The notes: generated by a model not told the origin, from the sequence alone. Positions 36,408 to 45,170 are shown, counted from the stretch's first letter. The stretch: DNA of 64,000 nucleotides from Roseobacter weihaiensis (GCF_020622345.1 NZ_JACNMO010000002.1:1-64000); one strand, 5' to 3'. Made by a program: numbers and translations.

Positions 36408-37472
36408 TTATTCCGGGGCACTCTCTTCGACGATCAGCAGCAAATCTCCCGACGCTTCGAGATCTCTGATGGTCTGGACAATCTGAGCGGCCGCCGCTTC
36501 CATATCGGCGGCTTTGACCGCCTCCCGGTCCTGCACTTCTTCGCGCAGCTGATCTGCCATCCGCCCGGACATGTTCTCCAGAATGAAGTCGGCGGAGGCC
36601 TGAAGACCTGCGGCCTCTGCTCCGGCCAGCGCCGTGACCAGCATTTCCTGATCCAGCGCACGCGCCACCTTCGGGATATCGCGGGCCGCAATACGTTGCG
36701 GGATATTGCCAAACGTAAAGATTGCCCGCCGCACCATTTCGGCAAAGCCGGCATCCGTTTCATCCAGACCTTCCAGCACATCGTCGCGGGTCGTGGCCGT
36801 GGTGGAATTCAGGATCGCCCCCACCCGTTCAACGGGACCGTTGTCAAATGCGCTGATCGGCTCGGCGTCAAGTTGTGCCGCCAGCGACAAACCAATCCGG
36901 TCCACCGCATCCGGCGTGACCCTGCTGGTCAGAGAAACAGCATAGGTAATGCGCCGCGCTTCCGGTCCGGGCAGCTTGCCCAGCAGTTCTGCGGCGCGTT
37001 TCACATCGAGTTTGGACAGCAGCACGGCCGCCACTTCGGTGCTTTCGTTCTGCAGAACTGGCAGGAGCTTGTCTGGCCCCAGATCGCGCAGCCGCGCCCA
37101 GGGGTCGCCGTATTGCCGCACGCCTGCTTCCTTGCGCAGACGGTCCGCAGTCTGTTTTGAGATCTTGCCTTCCAGCGCGTCCAACGCTCCGGCGATCCCG
37201 CCGCGAAAGGACAACCCGATGCTTTCCAGCTCCTGGGCAAATTCATCGACAACACTGGCCAGTGTCGCCCGGTCGACGGTCCGCATCGATCCCATCTGCT
37301 GGGTCAGCCGCGCCTGTAGCTCCTCTGGCAAATCTTCGAGCGGGATGTCCGCGCCCTCATTTATCAGCAATCTGACGACAATGGCCGCCTTGGCCTTTCG
37401 GCTGAGCGGGGCGGGGGTGGTGCCGGCACCGGGGAGCGCTGGAAAGGAGTCCATTGGTAGCATCTCAGTCAT
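36408..37472 (-). CDS. fliG: Flagellar motor switch protein FliG
   Basis: A 354-residue FliG-like rotor protein that transmits torque from stator to rotor. N- and middle-domain features: LSRKAKAAIVVRLLINEGAD, ESTEVAAVLLSKLDVKRAAELLGKLPG. The C-terminal domain carries the charged torque helix region: FTFGNIPQRIAARDIPKVARALDQEMLVTAL and ENMSGRMADQLREEV. The start at 37472 follows an AGGTGG site. No other flagellar gene is nearby, so fliG is transposed away from the main cluster, as I recall for some Roseobacters. The neighbouring TPR gene is on the same strand 63 bases upstream. Confidence 0.88.
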   Translation of the reverse strand: MTEMLPMDSFPALPGAGTTPAPLSRKAKAAIVVRLLINEGADIPLEDLPEELQARLTQQMGSMRTVDRATLASVVDEFAQELESIGLSFRGGIAGALDALEGKISKQTADRLRKEAGVRQYGDPWARLRDLGPDKLLPVLQNESTEVAAVLLSKLDVKRAAELLGKLPGPEARRITYAVSLTSRVTPDAVDRIGLSLAAQLDAEPISAFDNGPVERVGAILNSTTATTRDDVLEGLDETDAGFAEMVRRAIFTFGNIPQRIAARDIPKVARALDQEMLVTALAGAEAAGLQASADFILENMSGRMADQLREEVQDREAVKAADMEAAAAQIVQTIRDLEASGDLLLIVEESAPE

Positions 37473-37534
37473 AAATACCCACCTGCAAGTGTTCTTGCTG
37501 TGTTCTCGCACGGAAAGGTAAATTTTGCCTGAAA

Positions 37535-38059
37535 TCAGTCGTCGTAAGTGGTTCCGGTTGCGATGGCCCGGCGGAGCGATGTTTCCGCCCATGTCCCGGT
37601 GCCGCCATGGCTGCGGATTTCCAAGAGCTGGTCAAGCGCTTCGTCGAGACGACCTTCGGCGACAAAACCCTGACCCATGTAGGAGCGGGCGAGAATATTG
37701 GCCGGATCCTGCGCAATGGCTTGTTGGTAGTAGGATGCGGCCTGCGCCACGTTGCCCAGCTTGCGGTGCGTAAAGCCCATGTAGGTCAACCGCCCCTGAT
37801 CCTGCGCGGGCAGGGCTGCCATCACGCGCTGTGCGTCACGGTAGCGCCCGGCATAGGCCAGTTGGCGTACTGTGCGATAGAGTGTGTCGCGGTCCAGCCC
37901 GCTCTGTTCTGGATCAACACATTTGTTTGTTTGTTCATCATAGACCTGCGACCCGGGACAGGTCACCGCAGGTTTGGGGGGCGGTGTGTCTTCCCAATCG
38001 CCGCCGACGGCCCAGGCCAGGGTCGGCAGGGTCAGGGCAACGGACAGGAGAATACGCAT
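37535..38059 (-). CDS. Exported TPR protein with Cys motif
   Basis: A 174-residue protein with a signal peptide (ILLSVALTLPTLAWA). After it comes a Cys-bracketed segment, CPGSQVYDEQTNKCVDPEQSG. The rest is tetratricopeptide repeats (RLTYMGFTHRKLGNVAQAASYYQQAI and NILARSYMGQGFVAEGRLDEALDQL). The Cys segment matches the 54-residue protein encoded immediately upstream, so the pair probably arose by duplication or works together in the periplasm. The function is not known; TPR proteins usually bind protein partners. ATG 38059 was chosen for the signal peptide. Confidence 0.75.
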   Translation of the reverse strand: MRILLSVALTLPTLAWAVGGDWEDTPPPKPAVTCPGSQVYDEQTNKCVDPEQSGLDRDTLYRTVRQLAYAGRYRDAQRVMAALPAQDQGRLTYMGFTHRKLGNVAQAASYYQQAIAQDPANILARSYMGQGFVAEGRLDEALDQLLEIRSHGGTGTWAETSLRRAIATGTTYDD

Positions 38060-38109
38060 TGGAAAAGACCTGTGGTTCAACAAGTTGAAGAGGGGAGTAT
38101 CTGGTCATG

Positions 38110-38138
38110 AAAAAGGCGCCCGTTCGTCGGGGCGCCCT
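38110..38138 (-). terminator. Rho-independent terminator
   Basis: Arms GGCGCCC and GGGCGCC around a GTTCGTCG-type loop. On the minus strand the hairpin is followed by TTTTT. It lies 24 bases after the stop of the 54-residue gene and would separate it from the TPR gene. Confidence 0.85.
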
Positions 38139-38161
38139 TCAAAGATTGCTGTGGGCCTGGA

Positions 38162-38326
38162 TCAGCCTGTGGTCGCCACACAGATGCCGGACTGCGCATC
38201 ATAAACGCTGCCTTCGGCACAGGACATGGAGGCTTCCTGCTGCTTGCCGTAGTTGCACCCGGCGGCAAAAGCGACGGCCGGCAGAAGGGTCAGGGCCACC
38301 GCGGCGGCCAAGGTCTTGATCGTCAT
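38162..38326 (-). CDS. Small secreted Cys-rich protein (54 residues)
   Basis: A short gene: ATG 38326 follows AAAGGAG, a consensus ribosome-binding site with an 8-base spacing, and ends at TGA 38162-38164. The product has a clean signal peptide (TIKTLAAAVALTLLPAVAFA), cut after AFA. The mature part has about 33 residues with three Cys: GCNYGKQQEASMSC, then AEGSVYDAQSGICV. The pattern C-x2-G-S-x-YD-x4-CV also occurs in the exported TPR protein at 37535. A hairpin terminator follows. Periplasmic or secreted; function unknown. Confidence 0.85.
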   Translation of the reverse strand: MTIKTLAAAVALTLLPAVAFAAGCNYGKQQEASMSCAEGSVYDAQSGICVATTG

Positions 38327-38424
38327 TGCGGTTCTCCTTTGAGTTTTTATACACCAAAGGGTAGCAGTGAAGGGCCATGGGTCAACTAAAATGATGCCTC
38401 AGGTTCCTGTCCCGGCGGCAATGC

Positions 38425-39729
38425 TCAATCCTTGAACACGCGGGCAAAGATCGTATCGACATGTTTGGTGTGATAGCCCAGATCGAACTTTTCCTCGATT
38501 TCCTCGGCACTCAGGGCGGCCAGCACATCCGTGTCGGCCAAAAGCTCGGTTTTGAAGTCCTTGCCTTCTTCCCAGACTTTCATCGCGTTGCGTTGCACCA
38601 GCTTGTAGCTGTCTTCCCGGCTGACCCCGGCCTGGGTGAGGGCCAGCAGGACCCGTTGGCTCATTACCAGCCCGCGGAATTTATTCATGTTTGCCAGCAT
38701 GTTGTCAGGATAGATCACCAGCTTGTCGATCACCATGGTCAGCCGCGCCAGGGCGAAATCCAGCGTGATGGTCGTATCGGGCCCGATGTTGCGTTCCACA
38801 GAGGAATGGGAGATGTCGCGTTCGTGCCAGAGCGCCACGTTTTCCATCGCGGGCACCACGGCCATGCGCACCAGACGCGCCAGACCGGTCAGGTTTTCGG
38901 TCAAAACCGGGTTGCGTTTGTGCGGCATGGCGGAAGACCCCTTTTGCCCCTTGGAGAAGAACTCCTCCGCCTCCAGCACCTCGGTGCGCTGCATATGGCG
39001 GATTTCGGTCGCGATGTTTTCGATGGAGGAGGCCACCACGCCGAGGGCTGCAAAAAAAGCCGCGTGGCGGTCGCGCGGGATCACCTGCGTGGAGATCGGT
39101 TCGGGCTCCAGCCCCAGTTTGGTGCAGACGTGTTCTTCAACCGCCGGATCGATGTTGGCAAAGGTCCCTACCGCCCCGGAAATCGCCCCCGTCGCAATCT
39201 CGTAGCGCGCCTTTTCAAGCCGGTTGAGGTTGCGGTCCATCTCTGAGTAGAAGCGCGCAAAGGTCAGCCCCATGGTGGTGGGTTCGGCGTGAATGCCGTG
39301 GCTGCGCCCGATGCGGACCGTGTCCTTATGCTCCAACGCGCGGCGTTTCAGGGCGGCGAGCAGGGCTTTCACATCTGCAATCAGAATATCCGAGGCCCGC
39401 ACCAACTGGACGTTGAAACAGGTGTCGAGCACGTCCGAGGAGGTCATGCCCTGATGCACGAAACGCGCCTCGTCGCTGCCCACATGTTCAGCCAGATGGG
39501 TGAGAAAGGCGATCACGTCGTGCTTGGTCACGGCCTCGATCTCGTCGATGCGGGCCACGTCGAATTCAACGTCCTTGGCTTTCCAGACGGCCTCGGCATT
39601 CTCGCGCGGGATCACGCCCAGATCTGCCATCGCATCGCAGGCATGGGCCTCGATCTCGTACCAAATGCGGAACTTCGTGGCCGGGGACCAGATGGCAACC
39701 ATCTCGGGGCGGGAATAGCGGGGGATCAT
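38425..39729 (-). CDS. purB: Adenylosuccinate lyase
   Basis: A 434-residue enzyme releasing fumarate from SAICAR and adenylosuccinate in purine synthesis. Fumarase/aspartase-superfamily signature KGSSAMPHKRNPVLTENL, the catalytic region FVHQGMTSSDVLDT and HGIHAEPTTMGLTF are intact. The ATG at 39729 follows AAGAGGA; the frame extends 61 codons upstream without homology. Single gene, between the small secreted proteins and the DUF6314 gene. Confidence 0.96.
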   Translation of the reverse strand: MIPRYSRPEMVAIWSPATKFRIWYEIEAHACDAMADLGVIPRENAEAVWKAKDVEFDVARIDEIEAVTKHDVIAFLTHLAEHVGSDEARFVHQGMTSSDVLDTCFNVQLVRASDILIADVKALLAALKRRALEHKDTVRIGRSHGIHAEPTTMGLTFARFYSEMDRNLNRLEKARYEIATGAISGAVGTFANIDPAVEEHVCTKLGLEPEPISTQVIPRDRHAAFFAALGVVASSIENIATEIRHMQRTEVLEAEEFFSKGQKGSSAMPHKRNPVLTENLTGLARLVRMAVVPAMENVALWHERDISHSSVERNIGPDTTITLDFALARLTMVIDKLVIYPDNMLANMNKFRGLVMSQRVLLALTQAGVSREDSYKLVQRNAMKVWEEGKDFKTELLADTDVLAALSAEEIEEKFDLGYHTKHVDTIFARVFKD

Positions 39730-39920
39730 GAGATGGGTCCTCTTTTGGTGTTGTTTGTCGGCATGGCTGGCTCTTAAACTGATGCCACCCCCATCACAAG
39801 GCAGGAGCGGAAGAAATGAAAATGCCAACGCTTTGCGCCGGTTTCGGGAAAGCGCCAAGGTGAGGCACTCCGTGGTCAAGCAGCGCAGCACCATTCTGGA
39901 CGGTTTGGTCAAGGTTGAGG

Positions 39921-40331
39921 ATGCCCGTGCCTGAGCCCCGCGTGTTGTCGGATTTCGCGGGCCAATGGCAGGTGGTGCGCAAGATCACCGCCAAGGCCGC
40001 GCCGGAGGCCACCTTTGAAGGCACCGCCCTCTGGACCCCGGAAGGCGGCGGGATGGCCTATGCCGAAACCGGCGTGATGCGATTGGCGGGCAAGCCGCCC
40101 ATGCAGGCCGAGCGGCGGTATTTCTGGGCGGAGGATCTGTCCGTCTATTTCCAGGATGGCCGGTTTTTTCATCAGGTGCCGGGGGCAGGGGGGCAGGCGC
40201 AGCACTGGTGCGATCCCGACAGCTACACGGTGGTTTACGACTTTTCCGGCTGGCCGCAGTTTCGGGCCACATGGCAGGTGTCCGGCCCGCGCAAAGACTA
40301 TGTGTCCGACACGCTTTACACGCGCTGTTAG
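39921..40331 (+). CDS. DUF6314 family protein
   Basis: A 136-residue cytoplasmic protein, lipocalin-like in pattern: FAGQWQVVRKI, ATFEGTALWTP, MQAERRYFWAEDLSVYFQDGRFFH and WCDPDSYTVVYDFSGWPQF, then TWQVSGPRKDYVSDTLY. I recognise this as the DUF6314 family common in Rhodobacterales, without known function. Start at ATG 39921 (a TTG lies two codons earlier). It is 75 bases upstream of bioY in the same direction. Confidence 0.8.
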   Translation: MPVPEPRVLSDFAGQWQVVRKITAKAAPEATFEGTALWTPEGGGMAYAETGVMRLAGKPPMQAERRYFWAEDLSVYFQDGRFFHQVPGAGGQAQHWCDPDSYTVVYDFSGWPQFRATWQVSGPRKDYVSDTLYTRC

Positions 40332-40406
40332 CGCAAGGGGTCTTGCACAGGCGGGATTGCTGCGGCATTCAGGGGGCAAGATATTCTCAACAGGAGACCC
40401 AAACCG

Positions 40407-41012
40407 ATGCAATTGTCCGCTTCTCATTCTGTATTGGCAGAGCATTTCGGCCCCACGGCAGGCACCGCCCGGCGGATTAAACAGGCCGTTCTGGTGGTGC
40501 TGGGCATTGCCGTTCTGGCCGCGGCCGCCAACATCAAGGTGCCGGTCCCGGGCTCGCCCGTCCTGATGAACATGGGCACCTTTGCGGTGCTGACGATCGG
40601 GGCGGCTTATGGCGCGCGGCTCGGCCTGACGACCATTCTGGGCTATATGATCATCGGCGCGCTTGGGTTTGATATTTTTCAAAGCTCCACGGCAGAGCTG
40701 AACGGGATCGAATACATGATGGGCAGCACCGGCGGCTACCTGGTGGGTTATGTGATGGCCACGGTGGTACTCGGCGCGCTGGCGGCCCGCGGCTGGGACC
40801 GGTCTGTGCTCTGGATGGCGCTGGCAATGCTGATCGGGAACATCCTGCTTTATGTGCCGGGCCTGTTGTGGCTGGGGCAACTCTACGGTTGGGATCAACC
40901 CATCCTTGCCTGGGGCCTGACACCCTTCCTGATCGGCGATGCGCTCAAGCTGCTGCTGGCTGCCGTGCTGCTGCCACTGGTGTGGAAGCTGGTGGGCGAC
41001 GCCCGCCGCTGA
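40407..41012 (+). CDS. bioY: Biotin transporter BioY
   Basis: A 201-residue S component of a biotin ECF-type transporter with six membrane segments. Family sequence: ANIKVPVPGSPVLMNMGTFAVLTIGAAYGARLG, GYMIIGALGFDIF and MGSTGGYLVGYVMATVVLG, with LWLGQLYGW and PFLIGDALKLLLAAVLLP near the end. BioY can act alone or with BioMN; neither is adjacent. The start follows CAGGAGACC. No BioR-type operator was recognised upstream. Confidence 0.95.
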   Translation: MQLSASHSVLAEHFGPTAGTARRIKQAVLVVLGIAVLAAAANIKVPVPGSPVLMNMGTFAVLTIGAAYGARLGLTTILGYMIIGALGFDIFQSSTAELNGIEYMMGSTGGYLVGYVMATVVLGALAARGWDRSVLWMALAMLIGNILLYVPGLLWLGQLYGWDQPILAWGLTPFLIGDALKLLLAAVLLPLVWKLVGDARR

Positions 41013-41034
41013 TCTCGACGCCGACGAAATCCTG

Positions 41035-41063
41035 AAGGCCGGTCGGGTTGACCGGCCTTTTTT
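41035..41063. terminator. Rho-independent terminator after bioY
   Basis: Arms AAGGCCGGTC and GACCGGCCTT around a five-base loop, followed by TTTT. It lies between the convergent bioY and hydrolase-OsmC genes and could serve both. Confidence 0.92.
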
Positions 41064-41087
41064 CATGGCACGGCAGTGCGTTCGCCG

Positions 41088-42305
41088 TCAGCCTTGAACC
41101 AGTTCCGTAATCACGGTGGAATTGCACTCCAACGTGCGGTGCACGGGGCATTTGTCTGCGATCTCCAGCAACCGCGCACGCTGCGTGTCATCAAGCGGTC
41201 CGGTGAGCGTAATGCGTCGCCGCCAAGTGTCGATCTTGTCCCCGACACCCGTTTCGGCGTCCTGCGCATGTACCTTGTCATGTGTCACATCGACAGAGAC
41301 ATGGGCGAGGGGCCAGCCCTTGCGCCGTGCATACATCCGGATCGTCATCGAGGTGCAGGCGCCAAGCCCGGCGGACAGAAAGCCATAGGGTGATAACCCC
41401 TTGTTTGTGCCGCCATAGGCGAGAGGCTCGTCAGCCACCAGATGATGGCCGTCGCCCGAGGTGATGTCGGTGAGAAACCCCTTGGGATCCGCCTCGCTGA
41501 TACGCAGCACGCCTTCGGGCGCTCCCGGGGGCGGGGCGGGGCGAGAGATGCCAAGGTACCGCTCGGACCAGGTGGCAATCAGGCCGGCGACATATTCCGC
41601 ATCCTCCGCACGGGTGATCAGATGATCGGCACCATCCAGGGTGATAAAGCTCTTGGGGTGCTTGGCGGCTGCGAAGATGTGGCCGGCATTGTCGATCCCC
41701 ACGATCTCGTCACGCGGCGCATGCAGCACCAGCAATGCCGCATTCAGATTGGCAACAGAGGGGGCAAGCTCTGCCGCTGCCACGTCCTTCAGAAATTCTC
41801 TGCCGATCCGGAAAGGCCGCCCGCCCAGGGTCACCTCAGCGACACCCGCCGCCTCGATCTCCGGCACGGCGGCGGCAAAGTTATGCGTGACATGGCCCGG
41901 ATCGAAGGGCGCACCGATGGTCACAACCGCCTTGATTGACTTGAGGTCCGCGGCCGCTTTCAACACAGCCGCCCCGCCCAGAGAATGCCCGATGATAAGG
42001 CTGGGCGTCATGTTCTCGCCCGCCATATAGTCATTCGCCGCGATCAGGTCGCTTACATTCGACGAAAAAGAGGTGTTGGCAAACTCGCCTTCCGAATGGC
42101 CGAGACCGGTAAAATCGAACCGCAAAACCGCGATCCCCAACGCGGAAAGCCGCGCTGAAATCCGCCGGGCTGCCGGGATATCCTTGCCGCAGGTAAAGCA
42201 ATGCGCAAAAAGCGCCGTCGCAACATGCGCGCCTTGCGGTAAATCCAGTCGTGCAGAGAGCTTTGAGCCATCATGCCCGGGGAATTGAATTCGTCTTGTG
42301 GACAT
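41088..42305 (-). CDS. Alpha/beta hydrolase-OsmC fusion protein
   Basis: A 405-residue two-domain protein. Residues 1 to about 255 are an alpha/beta hydrolase with the nucleophile elbow IIGHSLGG at about residues 103-110 and a late His in LDGADHLI. Residues from about 270 are an OsmC/Ohr-like domain with LSAGLGACTSMTIRMYA and DKCPVHRTLECNSTV, which hold the two Cys typical of thiol peroxidases. Such fusions are known in proteobacteria and suggest hydrolysis of an acyl or sulfur compound coupled to peroxide detoxification, but the substrate is unknown. Single gene. Confidence 0.9.
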   Translation of the reverse strand: MSTRRIQFPGHDGSKLSARLDLPQGAHVATALFAHCFTCGKDIPAARRISARLSALGIAVLRFDFTGLGHSEGEFANTSFSSNVSDLIAANDYMAGENMTPSLIIGHSLGGAAVLKAAADLKSIKAVVTIGAPFDPGHVTHNFAAAVPEIEAAGVAEVTLGGRPFRIGREFLKDVAAAELAPSVANLNAALLVLHAPRDEIVGIDNAGHIFAAAKHPKSFITLDGADHLITRAEDAEYVAGLIATWSERYLGISRPAPPPGAPEGVLRISEADPKGFLTDITSGDGHHLVADEPLAYGGTNKGLSPYGFLSAGLGACTSMTIRMYARRKGWPLAHVSVDVTHDKVHAQDAETGVGDKIDTWRRRITLTGPLDDTQRARLLEIADKCPVHRTLECNSTVITELVQG

Positions 42306-42693
42306 CAGAGCACTCCTTTTCCAATGCCCAGAGTGGGGCGCATTCCCATGTGAAACAAGACTTGTGTCAGTTCAATCACGGGGTCGTGCGCAAATCGGAT
42401 GGCAGGCTGGTGTCTGGTTAGGCAGCGGTGGTGCAGGGGGTCTGATCGGCGCGGCGGTCAAGACGCAAAGGTCAAAGGAGTTCGCGGGGGTGTCAAGGCA
42501 TTCAGCTTGAATGATGGATGAGCGTGTTTGGTCTCAAATGGGGCAGGGTTTCCCCTCAACCCGCAGCAGGCAAGTATTTGGCACCGGGCGCGGTGGCGTC
42601 TTGCTGCTGACCGCTGTCGGGGTGTTCTTTACCCCTGCAATCCTAAAGAAAGCGGCCCAAAGACCGCGTTTTCTGTGTGACTGGTTTTAGCGT
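42306..42693. other. Intergenic region, no gene seen
   Basis: About 390 bases. A weak hairpin (GCGG/CCGC arms) near 42650-42672 could end the VPLPA-CTERM gene that reads into it. Otherwise nothing recognisable. Confidence 0.4.
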
Positions 42694-43392
42694 TTAGCTG
42701 CGCGCTTTTTTGCGGCGCATCAGGCCGAAGGCCCCCAAGCCACCGAGCAACAGGAAGGCCGAGGCTGGCAGTGGGACGACGGAAACACCGTCCCCTTCAA
42801 CCAGCAGCCGCGATGGGTTGCCGTTTGCCGCAGCGTAGACCAGCTTGAACTCGCGGTCGCTGAAGTTGATTTTGCCGGTTCTCGGCGTGGTCCGAATGCC
42901 AGTCGGGTTGGCAAAGGAGACCAATTCCACACCATCACCGTAGATCGAAAAGCCATCGTCGTGGGTTACGCGGGTATCAAACGCATTGCTGTAGACTTCC
43001 GTGAATTCAAACAGCGTTGTCGTCTTGAACGTCGGTTTGCTGAGCGTCAGCCCACCCACAACGCTGTCCAGCCCAAAGACCGACCCCAATGTGTTGCTGG
43101 CAAAGAAGTCCGAGATGGATTCCGCGTCAACATCGCGGGGGTCGTTGTCGATGAAGAAATCGAGCGCGCCCACATAGCGGAACGTGTCGCGGTCCACGCC
43201 GTCGGTTGCGGCATCAAAGCGCGTTTCGAAGTTGTCCTTCGTGGCAACCGCCACCGAGCTGCTCTGATTTGAGCCGAAAGAGTAGTTGACCACCCGAACA
43301 TCAAATGTGCCCGAAAGAGTGGCGGCATAAACGCCGGCAGTTGTCGTCACGACAGCAAATGCAGATACAATGGAAGTGTTTGTCAATTTCAT
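42694..43392 (-). CDS. VPLPA-CTERM sorting domain protein
   Basis: Exported protein of 232 residues with signal peptide SIVSAFAVVTTTAGVYAATL and the C-terminal signal VVPLPASAFLLLGGLGAFG followed by the basic tail MRRKKARS. This is the best match to VPLPA-CTERM in the window. The body has no Cys and is Asp/Phe-rich, with DTRVTHDDGFSIYGDGVELV, a pattern seen in secreted carbohydrate-binding or PEP-CTERM proteins. The start at 43392 follows AAGGAAG. Single gene. Needs an exosortase encoded elsewhere. Confidence 0.82.
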   Translation of the reverse strand: MKLTNTSIVSAFAVVTTTAGVYAATLSGTFDVRVVNYSFGSNQSSSVAVATKDNFETRFDAATDGVDRDTFRYVGALDFFIDNDPRDVDAESISDFFASNTLGSVFGLDSVVGGLTLSKPTFKTTTLFEFTEVYSNAFDTRVTHDDGFSIYGDGVELVSFANPTGIRTTPRTGKINFSDREFKLVYAAANGNPSRLLVEGDGVSVVPLPASAFLLLGGLGAFGLMRRKKARS

Positions 43393-43853
43393 GTCGTCTT
43401 CCTTACCGATTACCAAATCTTTTGATTGTTAAGGACAAAGCGCCAAGGCGAAAATTTCCCGTAATATACTTTTTCCTTCCACATATAGCGGGCGAGTTAA
43501 AGAAAATCTTACGCAATAACGCTTTTTTACCAGCGTGGCGTGAACAGTTTCAACCAGGACTGGGCGATCGTTTCGCCCAAGGGCGTAAAAGTTGCGGGGA
43601 CAAACCCGCCATCTGGGGCAGGACCCGCGCGATTCGCGGTGGGAAATATCACGTCTCACCCAGCGTGTTCCCCCTGGAGGGGTCGATCTTGTGTGTCGTG
43701 CTGACATGTGTGGACATGGCGTTGGGTCTCGCAGGTCGACTGCCCTGAGAGTTCCAGCAATCGCACGGGGTTGATTGTTCGATACCGACACCTTTGGACG
43801 TCGTTTTTGTCGGACCGCCTCAGAGGTTCAAGCCAGACCTGTCTTGGCCCGTG
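43393..43853. other. Intergenic region, no gene seen
   Basis: About 460 bases between the VPLPA-CTERM start and the end of the next minus-strand gene. Plus-strand open frames here lack ribosome-binding sites and recognisable products. Confidence 0.4.
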
Positions 43854-45170
43854 TCAGCGCTGGAAGGTGTCGCGCATCCCGCTCTCAATCGAGCCGACAA
43901 TACTGGTTGTCCCGTTTGCCGGGGCGGCTGTCGTGGCCCCCTGCGCTCCGCCTAAGGTCTCCATCAGGGCGCTGATGGACCTCTTCTGGCTGCTCACCAT
44001 CTGCGACATCTCCGCTGTTGGACCCAGCACAAAGAACAGGCCCAGCACGGCGACGGCTGCCACCAGCTTGAACGGCCCGGCTGCGAGCTTGGAGCGCTTG
44101 GGCAGGCCGCCATTCGGCTCCATCGTGTCCTGGATGCGTTCGCGCAACTCTTGTTCGGTCTCCAGCCGGGTCCCTCCCGCCTCGGGCCGCACCGCGGGGC
44201 CGGCTCCGACCCCTCCCGGATCGCCTGAGACCGCCCGGGCCTTGAGCCGGGCAATGCGTTCGTGAAAGGCCACCTGAGCATCAACCTGTTCAGGCCGTGC
44301 AGGCTCCGGTGCGGTGGTATCAAAGCTCACGATCACCCGCACCGGCCCGTCTTCCCGCGACCCTGCTTCGTGGCGCACCCATTGATGCCGCCCGTCATCG
44401 GATTGCAATTGATCGCCATGATTGAGCGGCAAGGAGCCGTCCCGTTTTTTCTCGATCAGCGTGCAGAGCAGGTTGATCCGCGTCGCAATCGGCATATCCT
44501 GGGGGACCGCTTCGAGCTCCAGTTCGGTCCCGATCAGGCGCGGGGCATGGATCGCGGCCATGCCGTGGCGCGGATTTCCCTCGGCATCCCGGCCATTGCC
44601 GACCGGAAACGGGTGAAAGAGGATGGGAATGGGCAGGCGCTTCGTGGCAACCAGGGCCAGTTCCTGCGGGCACAGGAGCGATTGTGACGGGCAGAAATCC
44701 ACCATGGAAGGCCGGTGTATCGCCGCCACCCCCTGCAGCAGCATATGCAACACCGTCAGCTTGGTCACGGGGTCAGCCGGATGCACCACACCCGCCTCTG
44801 ACATCATCTGGCGCGCCGCCGCCGGCAGCGGCGTCTCGCCATCCCCCACAGTGATCACGATCGCGGCCTGGTGGCGCGCAATCGCCGCCTTGAAATCAAA
44901 CTTCTTGTGCCTGAGCATCGGAGAGCGCAGGGGCAGTGCAAAATTCGCAGCGTCAAGCGGGGTCTTCTGAAGGCTGACCGTCGCATGCACGCCATTGCCG
45001 GCGATGCAAAGCGTGTTCTCATCGCTCGCCCCGGGCAGCATGGTGAAGGTCGCTGGAACGTCCTGACCCCGGGCCCAGCCGGTGAGCTCTGCCATCAGCT
45101 TGGGAAAATCGACCTGTGGGGCTGCGTCAAACAAAAGCGCAGCCTGAACGTCAAAGAAGTCTTCTGTCAT
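43854..45170 (-). CDS. Conserved protein of unknown function with C-terminal membrane anchor
   Basis: A 438-residue protein. Residues about 1-265 form a soluble domain (AALLFDAAPQVDFPKLMAELTGW, MLRHKKFDFKAAIARHQAAIVI, VDFCPSQSLLCPQELALVA) that resembles DUF4261-like proteins in pattern, a tentative match. A charged Pro/Ala/Glu-rich linker follows, with ELRERIQDTMEPNG, then one hydrophobic helix (KLVAAVAVLGLFFVLGP) near residue 385 and a short tail. Thus the bulk lies in the cytoplasm with a tail anchor, or the reverse. The start at 45170 follows GAGGG; the open frame extends far upstream into glnA without meaning. It shares no operon with glnA, which ends in a terminator. Confidence 0.6.
   Translation of the reverse strand: MTEDFFDVQAALLFDAAPQVDFPKLMAELTGWARGQDVPATFTMLPGASDENTLCIAGNGVHATVSLQKTPLDAANFALPLRSPMLRHKKFDFKAAIARHQAAIVITVGDGETPLPAAARQMMSEAGVVHPADPVTKLTVLHMLLQGVAAIHRPSMVDFCPSQSLLCPQELALVATKRLPIPILFHPFPVGNGRDAEGNPRHGMAAIHAPRLIGTELELEAVPQDMPIATRINLLCTLIEKKRDGSLPLNHGDQLQSDDGRHQWVRHEAGSREDGPVRVIVSFDTTAPEPARPEQVDAQVAFHERIARLKARAVSGDPGGVGAGPAVRPEAGGTRLETEQELRERIQDTMEPNGGLPKRSKLAAGPFKLVAAVAVLGLFFVLGPTAEMSQMVSSQKRSISALMETLGGAQGATTAAPANGTTSIVGSIESGMRDTFQR

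Noticed and set aside
39814-39920. Possible small gene before the DUF6314 gene
   Set aside because: The ATG with an AGGAG-like site gives only 15 codons; another frame is open but has no start.
40332-40406. BioR-type operator upstream of bioY
   Set aside because: No TTATCTATAA-like sequence was found in the 75-base gap.
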